NCBI GenBank assembly: GCA_013331265.1
Contig: DUGS01000217.1
Span: forward strand, 11,650 to 25,403
DNA length: 13,754 bases
Source: Methanosarcina sp.
Lineage (GTDB): Archaea; Halobacteriota; Methanosarcinia; Methanosarcinales; Methanosarcinaceae
Reading direction: 5' to 3'
Both the position numbers and the translations under genes were made by a program. Numbering within the stretch: position 1 is the stretch's first letter; each line of letters opens with the position of its first letter. Shown in pieces: positions 1-5,936 of this stretch. The notes beneath the pieces were generated by a model, which saw nothing but the letters and a program-made list of their open reading frames with translations, had not been told where the DNA came from and did not search any database.

Positions 1-1
1 T

Positions 2-145
2 CTGGGCAATAAGATCGATCTCGCCAGGGTGGAAATCACATCCGAAATCCGCATCAGCCGTGAGAGTCTCAGGTCTCATCTTGATAACAGGATTTCAACC
101 ATAGAACGCGAATTAGCCCTTATTAAATCAAAAGTTATTTCCTGA
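2..145 (+). CDS. C-terminal end of a coiled-coil-like protein (5' partial)
   Basis: An open frame runs in from the left edge and stops with TGA at 143-145, giving 47 residues that begin LGNKIDLARVEI and end ALIKSKVIS. The residues are mostly charged and polar, with Ile/Leu spaced like a heptad repeat (IDL, VEI, EIRI, SLR, LDNRI, IEREL), which suggests an alpha-helical coiled-coil tail. There is no membrane segment or recognisable motif in the visible part, so the family cannot be named. It is the only protein-coding sequence on the plus strand in the left 10 kb and converges on the minus-strand gene ending at 345. Base composition fits coding sequence, being clearly richer in G and C than the AT-rich DNA that follows. 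Confidence 0.6.
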   Translation: MGNKIDLARVEITSEIRISRESLRSHLDNRISTIERELALIKSKVIS

Positions 146-344
146 ATAAAGCTGAGCAAAATATCCGGTCACTAATGGCTCATTAATAATTATTTTTTCA
201 ATTTTGTTTACCTTAAATCTTTTCATATTTTCTTTTTGATCCTCAGGGAGCGGAAAAAATTAAAATTTGAAAGCGGGGAGATTTTCAGTTAAATTTAACT
301 TTCTCTATGCCGCTTTCAAGCCCTAAATTTTTTTCCTTCCAGGG
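146..344. other. Convergent intergenic region with T-runs and a nested dyad
   Basis: This AT-rich gap separates the plus-strand gene ending at 145 from the minus-strand gene ending at 345. A T-run near 190-196 could end the plus-strand transcript. A large nested inverted repeat lies at 267-319 and is listed separately. I see no gene here. Confidence 0.6.
267..319. terminator. Nested inverted repeat, probable terminator between convergent genes
   Basis: TTGAAAGCGG (267-276) pairs perfectly with CCGCTTTCAA (310-319). Inside it GAGA (278-281) pairs with TCTC (302-305), and the centre is a perfect 14-bp palindrome, AGTTAAATTTAACT (287-300). Read on the minus strand, the stem begins about 25 nt after the stop codon at 345 and is followed by a T-rich run (ATTTTAATTTTTT), the form of an intrinsic terminator. 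On the plus-strand side there is also a T-run (about 327-333), so it could act in both directions. The pairing is seen directly; the function is inferred. Confidence 0.55.
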
Positions 345-1787
345 TTAGTTCTTTCTCTTCATTACCGAAATCCCGATAAGAAGTGTCCCTATAAAACCTA
401 TAAGGAAGGAAGCCAGTTTTGGGGGGTTCTTTATGACTGCTGCTGCCTGAAGTGATTCTCCTCTAATCTGAGGTTCGAGGTCCTCTAGTCCGAATGAGCT
501 TGAGGTATCAAGAGTTGACTGGTCGGTTTTCGGAGTAGGAAGGGCCTGGCTCTCTGTTGAGATGTCGGTGTTTGATTCCTGTTTTTTGTTTGATCCGTGC
601 GATTTTTTGGCATCGTTAATGGATACCTCTGTCTGGGCTATGCCGATAAGGCCTTTGCCTTTTTCATAGGCGCCTGCAAAGAGGAGGTAATCTCCGGGCG
701 GGAGGTCGAAAGTTGTCAGGCAAAGTGCATTCTGGTTTTCTTCACCTATACTTATCGTGCCGTTTCCTTCTCCTATCAGAGTCTGAATTTCGGTTTGGAG
801 TTCATATTTGCCGAGTTTTGATTCATAGTTTGTTGAGTTAACATCGAATTCATCGATGATGTCTATTCCATTCACAAAGATTCTGGTTCCTGCCCTCGTC
901 CCATTAGAACTGACATTTACTTCTGCGCGATAGGCATCCTCCCTTATCAGCAGGGCACCGTATGTGTAGTTCCCCTGAGCCGGAGCTTTCTTCAGGTCCA
1001 GATTGACTTCAAGGTTATTGCATTCTCTAAGGCTGTTTGGGGATTTGATTTTCAGTTCATACTCAAGGACCTCAAAACAGGTCGCTGAAAGGACCTTCCT
1101 CTCTAACTCAGGATTTTCGTTCTCGCCGCCTGCAAGCATTATGAGTAATCCGTAGCTGCCAGCTGGGAGGGGGCCAAGAGTAAAGGAAGAGGGAAGGTCT
1201 CCATTTTCGTTCAGGGTTACAGTGGATACAGGGGTTGTAGAATTCGTGCTGTTGTCAAAGACTTCCTTAAGGCTCACTTCGTTTTCGTCCCTGACGTCTG
1301 TGAAAGCCTCATCAAGGGAGGTCAGGTCAAGCCCTTCAACCAGATAAATATTGACTTTCTGCTGCCCAAAAGCTGCAGGGCCTTTGTAATCCACATCCAC
1401 TTTGTCTTTTTCAGTGTAAATTGGATGAGTAGTATACGGGTATGTAAAAGCTATTTTAGTCTCTTTTTCGGAGGCCTCTGACCTCAATTTAAGTGACGCT
1501 CCCGCACTCTTAAGGCTGTCTGTCCCATTGTATGTAAAATTAAGAGGTTGTGGGAGCTGAATTTCATTTCCTCCGCTGAGAAGGATCCAGCCTCCTTCAG
1601 TCAGGTTCTCATTGTGGTCTGCAAAATACACACTGTTCCCGTTTTTCTCAATAACTGAAATCCACGGCTCTTCTACTGAAAATGCCGCTGACACAGAACT
1701 AAGTACAAAAATAAGAGTTAAAACTATCAGGGTTAACCTGAATACTCCACTATAAATTCCATTATATATTCCTGTTCTCTTCTTCAA
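345..1787 (-). CDS. Secreted, C-terminally membrane-anchored beta-rich protein
   Basis: 480 residues. A basic N-terminus and hydrophobic stretch (about 17-35, ending SSVSA-A) form a signal peptide. A long extracellular part (about 37-390) is followed by a Ser/Thr/Gln/Lys-rich linker (about 393-450) and one transmembrane helix (about 458-476) with the basic tail KRKN, so the protein should face outward, anchored at its C-terminus. The ectodomain carries about ten N-x-S/T sequons (for example N61, N83, N87, N179, N182, N273, N291, N295, N317, N342) and two copies of an LPxGxY strand motif (207-212 and 362-367). It resembles methanogen extracellular-domain proteins (possibly the TIGR04279 group; unverified). 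No PEF or PGF sorting motif is visible. The start is TTG, chosen because AGGGGTG lies 6 nt upstream and no ATG is available nearby. It lies 30 nt downstream of the next anchored-protein gene, so the two are probably cotranscribed. Function unknown; a structural or glycan-accepting envelope role is inferred. Confidence 0.8.
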   Translation of the reverse strand: MKKRTGIYNGIYSGVFRLTLIVLTLIFVLSSVSAAFSVEEPWISVIEKNGNSVYFADHNENLTEGGWILLSGGNEIQLPQPLNFTYNGTDSLKSAGASLKLRSEASEKETKIAFTYPYTTHPIYTEKDKVDVDYKGPAAFGQQKVNIYLVEGLDLTSLDEAFTDVRDENEVSLKEVFDNSTNSTTPVSTVTLNENGDLPSSFTLGPLPAGSYGLLIMLAGGENENPELERKVLSATCFEVLEYELKIKSPNSLRECNNLEVNLDLKKAPAQGNYTYGALLIREDAYRAEVNVSSNGTRAGTRIFVNGIDIIDEFDVNSTNYESKLGKYELQTEIQTLIGEGNGTISIGEENQNALCLTTFDLPPGDYLLFAGAYEKGKGLIGIAQTEVSINDAKKSHGSNKKQESNTDISTESQALPTPKTDQSTLDTSSSFGLEDLEPQIRGESLQAAAVIKNPPKLASFLIGFIGTLLIGISVMKRKN

Positions 1788-1793
1788 TTATAG

Positions 1794-1800
1794 CACCCCT
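1794..1800 (-). promoter_or_regulatory. Shine-Dalgarno AGGGGTG deciding a TTG start
   Basis: On the minus strand AGGGGTG ends 6 nt before the TTG at 1787. It matches most of the AGGAGGTGA complement of the archaeal 16S 3' end and supports TTG initiation of the 480-residue protein. Confidence 0.55.
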
Positions 1801-1817
1801 AATTTACTGTTTCCTGT

Positions 1818-2576
1818 TTAACGCTTTTTAATCCTTGAATAAAACAGGAGCAATATCACTCCGGTTAAGGCTCCTCCAACCAGTATATTCCAGGTTTTCC
1901 AATCCCCTGAAAAGTCTTCTTTTGAGTTCTCTTTTTGGCCTGATTGAGGTGTTACGTCTGAAGGCAGGTTTTCTGCCGGCTGGAGGTTAACCTGCTTTGT
2001 AACGTCCCCTACTTTTATTTCAAAACTGCCTGCGGGTATGGATCTGGTGTTATACTTATAGCTGAAATTTCCTGAATCAACTTTCACCTGCTGGAGGCCT
2101 GTAATCTTGAGTTTGACATCTGAAGCGTTTGACTTTCCGTCTATCCTTATCTGATAAGTCCCAGGCGGGACGGCAGATTGTGAAACACTTGCAACTCCTT
2201 CTTTTGCTTTTGCAGTTCTGCTTACCCACAGGACCATCTTTACTCTCACGTTCAGGTCATCGGCTCCTATTGCCTGTACGCTAAAAAGGTTCTTGAACCC
2301 GGGTGGGATTTCCACATTTTCAAGCAAATACTCGTATCTGCCTTCTGAGACCGGTACGTCCTTTTCAAAGGATACCAGCACCTCTGCCGCCTCCCCTGTG
2401 AAATTAGCTCCTTTTATCTCTATCGTATCCCCTACTACCGGTTTTTCAGGAATCAGTTCCCAGCGGTTAGCTTCAGCGGTCCCCGGGATAACAATCAAAG
2501 ATACTAATAAAGAAAGCCATAACAGGAGTTTTAGATTCTTTCTATTTCTATAAAGAGGATTGAAAACTAATTTCAC
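1818..2576 (-). CDS. Secreted, C-terminally membrane-anchored beta-sandwich protein
   Basis: 252 residues from a GTG start. The N-terminus is basic (YRNRKNLK), followed by a hydrophobic signal segment (about 15-32) ending near PGTAEA before NRWEL. The ectodomain (about 37-200) starts with a segment recalling IPT/TIG-like folds (PEKPVVGDTIEIKGANF) and has three (I/V)PxG(x)(Y/F) strand motifs (IPPGF 90-94, VPPGTY 136-141, IPAGSF 180-185). A polar linker (about 200-228) leads to one transmembrane helix (about 229-247) and the tail RIKKR. This is the same topology as the protein encoded 30 nt downstream, suggesting a cotranscribed pair at the cell surface. The frame is open to a TTG at 2600 (260 residues), but that codon has no clear Shine-Dalgarno, whereas GAGGG lies 9 nt before the GTG at 2576. 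Function unknown; an envelope or adhesion role is inference. Confidence 0.78.
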   Translation of the reverse strand: MKLVFNPLYRNRKNLKLLLWLSLLVSLIVIPGTAEANRWELIPEKPVVGDTIEIKGANFTGEAAEVLVSFEKDVPVSEGRYEYLLENVEIPPGFKNLFSVQAIGADDLNVRVKMVLWVSRTAKAKEGVASVSQSAVPPGTYQIRIDGKSNASDVKLKITGLQQVKVDSGNFSYKYNTRSIPAGSFEIKVGDVTKQVNLQPAENLPSDVTPQSGQKENSKEDFSGDWKTWNILVGGALTGVILLLFYSRIKKR

Positions 2577-2585
2577 GAAAGTGGT

Positions 2586-2590
2586 CCCTC
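2586..2590 (-). promoter_or_regulatory. Shine-Dalgarno GAGGG favouring the GTG start at 2576
   Basis: On the minus strand GAGGG lies 9 nt before GTG (2576-2574). The alternative TTG at 2600-2598 has no comparable site upstream. Confidence 0.4.
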
Positions 2591-2785
2591 TGAAAATCAA
2601 GATTTTGATCTCGTTATTCTAAATTTTTCAGTGATTTGATATGATCTCTTGATATATGATAAACTATCATGTTTATACGACTTTACTTTTTAACTCCAGA
2701 GCCTTTGATGCAAATTATCACGCTATAAGGTAGCTTTAATATTAATATGTTTCAGAAAAGTCTATTTATATTTTATCCAGGCTTT

Positions 2786-4294
2786 TTATGTTTTTTCCGG
2801 AGATTTGAATTCACTTATTATCTCTTTTACCTGTTTATCGGATTTTAATATATACAAATAATAAATGCAGATAATCAAACCTGAAACTATAACAAGAACG
2901 GTCTGATTTATTTCTGCAATCTTAAGAGCCGCCAGGAATGCTCCTGCAGGGATAAAGAGGACCAGGTTTGAGAATACTATTTTCAGGGCTTTTGAGGTCT
3001 TTACCCCTGAGTAATACATCATTTTCAGGCACATGTATCCATACACTATAATGCCCGATGCGGAGAAAAGGATAAGGGCTAGACGTGCGCTTCCGAGAAT
3101 GCCGCCAATTGTAAGGGACAGGAAGCGGGTTGTTAGGTTGAAAAAGTTGTAACTGAAGCCGAAATGGTGTTCTTCTACAACCAGGTATATCGTGCTTAAA
3201 GGGGATGAAATAAACCATATAAAAGCCCAGAGGCTCAGGAACTGGGCGTAGACTCCTGCTTCTGTCCAGGCCTTTCCGAAAATCACGGTAAAGACATCGC
3301 CTCCGACAATTGTGAGAATCAATATCGGAAACATGCCTATAATTACAAGCATCCTGAATACGCTTTCGACAAGAGTACTGAGAGTGCCATCAGATACCGC
3401 TCTTGATGCCCTCTGGTAAAATACCTGTGAAATCGAACTGCCAATAAAACTCATTGGCAGCTGGAGCAGGCGGAACCCCAGGGAATAAAAGCCAACTACG
3501 GCTGGAGTAAAAAAAGCTGAAAGGAGAAAAGCCGGAAGCTGCCAGGAGATGGAGTTCATAAGGGCAGACCAGCTGTCTATAAGTGGAAGGTTGCGGTGCC
3601 GTACAGCTCCTTCATATATCTTTTTCCAGCTCAGGCTCTTTTTTATCAGGTTTCTGTCATCTCTCCAGATCTGTCCCCCAAGCACGAATGTAGCTGCAGA
3701 CTGGCCTGCAAGGCTGCCGCCGATTAAACCGGCTGAGGTTGGGGGTCTTCCCGCAAGCCCGAGGGCTATCTGGGTCGCGGTCGTAGAAACTGAACTGGAA
3801 ATCCTTGAGAAAGATAACCTCTTAAAGAGTTTCGTTCTTGAGTTCCAGTGATTTAGCGCGAGAAAAATTCCATTTACGAACACGAAAGGAGGCACAAGCC
3901 AGAGATAGCCCTCTATCTGAGGGGCATTCAAAAGGTCAACTATCTGGGCTTTGAAATACCAGATAACTGGCACGGTTAGTCCGGTTACAGCCAGAGCTGC
4001 AAGGACGCTAAGACCTAAAAGGTTTACTGCTTCCTTGTCTGATTCTGGCAGCATTATAGAATAGTCATATCTCAGGCATGAAATAACGCTTATAATGCTG
4101 GTGATGGATATGTACAGAGCCCAGACTCCAAAATCCTCAGGTCCGTAAAGGCGGGTCAGAACAGGGGCTGCCAGAATCGCAAGGATCTGAGCAATAGTTG
4201 TTCCGCCTGCGAGTGTGAGCACGTCCGATGCAAAACTTGCTTTCTTTTCATTTTTAGGCGGCTTTTCTACTGATTCTGCTGTCTTTTCATCCAT
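2786..4294 (-). CDS. Polysaccharide flippase (Wzx-like, MOP superfamily)
   Basis: 502 residues, the usual length for Wzx/PST-type exporters. A polar N-terminus of about 22 residues (rich in Lys and Glu) is followed by a hydrophobic body with about 12-14 membrane segments, starting at ASDVLTLAGGTTIAQ and ending near residue 490. The first-helix region with APVLTRLYGPEDFGVWAL is the classic signature of the Polysacc_synt (PF01943 / PF13440) family. These proteins flip undecaprenyl- or dolichyl-linked oligosaccharides from the inner to the outer face of the membrane. The gene is on the same strand as the sugar-nucleotide genes to its right, but 539 bp separate them, so it may have its own promoter (TATA-like stretch near 4596-4610). 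The Shine-Dalgarno is weak. The substrate is inferred from context to be the glycan carrying the diacetamido-uronate made by the neighbouring cassette. Family assignment is firm; the substrate is not. Confidence 0.9.
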   Translation of the reverse strand: MDEKTAESVEKPPKNEKKASFASDVLTLAGGTTIAQILAILAAPVLTRLYGPEDFGVWALYISITSIISVISCLRYDYSIMLPESDKEAVNLLGLSVLAALAVTGLTVPVIWYFKAQIVDLLNAPQIEGYLWLVPPFVFVNGIFLALNHWNSRTKLFKRLSFSRISSSVSTTATQIALGLAGRPPTSAGLIGGSLAGQSAATFVLGGQIWRDDRNLIKKSLSWKKIYEGAVRHRNLPLIDSWSALMNSISWQLPAFLLSAFFTPAVVGFYSLGFRLLQLPMSFIGSSISQVFYQRASRAVSDGTLSTLVESVFRMLVIIGMFPILILTIVGGDVFTVIFGKAWTEAGVYAQFLSLWAFIWFISSPLSTIYLVVEEHHFGFSYNFFNLTTRFLSLTIGGILGSARLALILFSASGIIVYGYMCLKMMYYSGVKTSKALKIVFSNLVLFIPAGAFLAALKIAEINQTVLVIVSGLIICIYYLYILKSDKQVKEIISEFKSPEKT

Positions 4295-4611
4295 AGCCGG
4301 TACCCTACTGAAGGAAGTCGTTTTTGGGCCAGGTAACTGAAAACTTTTAACTTCGGAAGCGGACTGTTTAAGTTCTGCGGGTACATCCCCCTATTTAAAC
4401 CTTAAATCTTCATAATTTCAGTACCCTCAGTTTTTAACAATTTTTTACCCGATGCCTTTTTTCCTCTCTTTCCAATTCCCTATACACAAATTATCCTTTA
4501 TATACTCATATGGCTCAACAGCACTCTTTTCCCATTAGTGACAACCTGTAACTCTCGCTTGCCAGAGAACTATAGTTACATCTAACGGGTAAAATAATTA
4601 TATATATTTTA

Positions 4612-4656
4612 ACAGAAAGTCACTGTTAACTCTTTAACAGCTCAAACTCTTTCTGT
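4612..4656 (-). terminator. Nested hairpin, possible terminator or attenuator
   Basis: ACAGAAAG (4612-4619) pairs with CTTTCTGT (4649-4656), and within it CTGTTAA (4623-4629) pairs with TTAACAG (4634-4640) around a 4-nt loop. That gives 8 bp plus 7 bp with an internal loop. Read on the minus strand it lies about 180 nt after the deacetylase stop and is followed by an AT-rich tract with TTATTTT. A protein-binding operator is the alternative, since TTTAACAG also occurs at 4608-4615. Confidence 0.35.
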
Positions 4657-4743
4657 CAACATCACCCAGATTAATCACTTAAGGCAGCCGTATTTCCTGC
4701 AAAAAAGAGTTTTCTCCAAGCTGCCGGGGTTGATGTTGTTTTC

Positions 4744-4777
4744 CTTTTTATTTAGTAAATCTTTTTATTTAGTAAAT
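4744..4777. repeat. Perfect 17-bp tandem repeat, two copies
   Basis: CTTTTTATTTAGTAAAT occurs at 4744-4760 and again, directly adjacent and identical, at 4761-4777. The perfect identity in a non-coding, AT-rich spot suggests a recent slippage duplication. The T-run within each unit could contribute to termination. Confidence 0.85.
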
Positions 4778-4797
4778 ATGATTTCTTCAGCAGTAAT

Positions 4798-4842
4798 ATA
4801 TCACTATCAATTTAGATCCATATCACTATCAGTTTAGATTCC
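4798..4842. repeat. Imperfect 22/23-bp tandem duplication overlapping a gene end
   Basis: Unit 1 (4798-4819) and unit 2 (4820-4842) both begin ATATCACTATCA and continue TTTAGAT, differing by one substitution and one inserted T. Unit 2 contains the TAA stop (4834-4836) and the last codons of the deacetylase gene, so the duplication has copied the gene's end, including a second TAA, downstream of the real stop. Confidence 0.8.
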
Positions 4843-5874
4843 GGGCTCAACATGACTGGTCCACCAGTTATAGATTTCCTCTCCACTGGTAATCCAGGCA
4901 TTTTTCCCGGCGCAGTACTCAATAACTTTTTCGTAATACTTAAGAGTCTCTCCCTCAATGCACGTGTTATTATGCCAGAGGATAGTGATCACACCATTAT
5001 ATTTCTCAGCCGTGTTTATGAGATGCTTTGCACATTCCCAGGCCTTCTTAACATTAAGGCGCATGTAGTCCTTCAAAAGTGAACGGTCCATAATCACCAG
5101 CGGGATCTCCATAATATCAATCTGGTGCCCTTCGTTTAAATTAAAAGGTCTGAAAGGATGGCACATCCCGTTTCTAAAGCCTGCACAATCCGAATATCCG
5201 AGTGTGGTATCGTATTTGAAGCCTGCTTTGCTCAATAATTCCCATGTATCAGGTACTCTGAACCTTAGATAGTGATTTCTATACCCGATAACCTTTTTTC
5301 CTAAAGTTTCCTCAAGCCGCCTTTTTTTCTCTTTGATATCTTCCAGGCTGTTGTAAGACTCGTGCCCGCCGTGCAGGCCGATTTCCCATCCGCTGTCGGA
5401 TATAAAACCAAGTTCGGACTCAAGATCTTTAATATCGTAATTAAAGTCCGTTTCTTCAGGGTTCAGGGCAAGAAAATAGAAACTGGATTTTGCATCATAC
5501 TTTGCTTCCAGAGCAAGTATTTCCCTGAAGTTCCAGCATGGGTTCCATTTCCTGTTAACTCTTGAGAAAGGAGCTTTCATTGCTTCGACAAGTTTCCCTC
5601 TGGCAAGAGCTTTGACAGAATCGACAATCGGATATGATGGGTAAATCGCGTCAATATCATGTGTGAGGCAGACAGCAAACTTCTTTCCGTCCGGATACTG
5701 CGGTTTCAGCCCGTTTTCTACCAGAAATTCAGAAACCCTTGGCTCAAAAATATTCCTGTGACTGCTCAGATAGTAAGGGAACCTCTCATACGCGTCACGA
5801 AATGTTACGCTGTACTCTTCTTTCCTTGTATAGAGGTCCCAGAGTTCCTCGTTTTCTTTAAGTTTGTCAAACAT
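4834..5874 (-). CDS. Polysaccharide deacetylase family protein (carbohydrate esterase 4-like)
   Basis: 346 residues, no signal peptide or membrane helix, so cytoplasmic. An N-terminal region of about 65 residues precedes a NodB-like TIM-barrel domain (about 66-335). Motif 1 is THDID (71-75), with the Asp pair expected for catalysis and metal binding. Motif 2 is HGGH (168-171), two residues between the histidines instead of the three in classic NodB enzymes. Further motifs are GYRNHYLRF (about 197-205) and LWHNN (299-303), with the late catalytic histidine. This fits an archaeal/bacterial subfamily found in glycan clusters. It would hydrolyse N-acyl (or O-acyl) groups from a metal-activated sugar, either a nucleotide sugar or a lipid-linked glycan, before export. 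The gene follows the 6-dehydrogenase by 62 nt and is probably in the same transcript. The ATG is preceded by AGGGCG. Substrate unknown. Confidence 0.82.
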   Translation of the reverse strand: MFDKLKENEELWDLYTRKEEYSVTFRDAYERFPYYLSSHRNIFEPRVSEFLVENGLKPQYPDGKKFAVCLTHDIDAIYPSYPIVDSVKALARGKLVEAMKAPFSRVNRKWNPCWNFREILALEAKYDAKSSFYFLALNPEETDFNYDIKDLESELGFISDSGWEIGLHGGHESYNSLEDIKEKKRRLEETLGKKVIGYRNHYLRFRVPDTWELLSKAGFKYDTTLGYSDCAGFRNGMCHPFRPFNLNEGHQIDIMEIPLVIMDRSLLKDYMRLNVKKAWECAKHLINTAEKYNGVITILWHNNTCIEGETLKYYEKVIEYCAGKNAWITSGEEIYNWWTSHVEPGI

Positions 5875-5936
5875 AATTTTCGCCCTATTTCCCTATAAAA
5901 AACAAATTAATGTTTTAAAAAGGGGAATTCTCCCCT

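Larger units (their letters stand above)
4295..4833. other. 539-bp gap with nested hairpin, TATA-like stretch and tandem repeats
   Basis: I see no gene here. The gap holds, from right to left in transcription order: an imperfect 22/23-nt tandem duplication running out of the deacetylase 3' end (4798-4842), a perfect 17-bp tandem repeat (4744-4777), a weak 6-bp inverted repeat (GGCAGC 4683-4688 with GCTGCC 4720-4725), a nested hairpin (4612-4656), and an AT run ATTATATATATTTT (4597-4610) that reads as a TATA box in either direction. It probably ends the sugar-nucleotide transcript and starts the flippase one; this is inference. Confidence 0.5.

Noticed and set aside
345..1787. Possible PEF- or PGF-CTERM archaeosortase substrate
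   Set aside because: The C-terminus has a helix and basic tail but no PEF or PGF tripeptide before the helix, so simple membrane anchoring is the better reading.
2922..3218. Minus-strand open frame (98 residues) inside the flippase gene in another frame
   Set aside because: It overlaps a full-length flippase on the same strand, has no Shine-Dalgarno, and its composition is that of an out-of-frame reading.
4744..4842. Possible CRISPR array
   Set aside because: The repeats are two directly adjacent copies each, with no spacers and no cas genes nearby.
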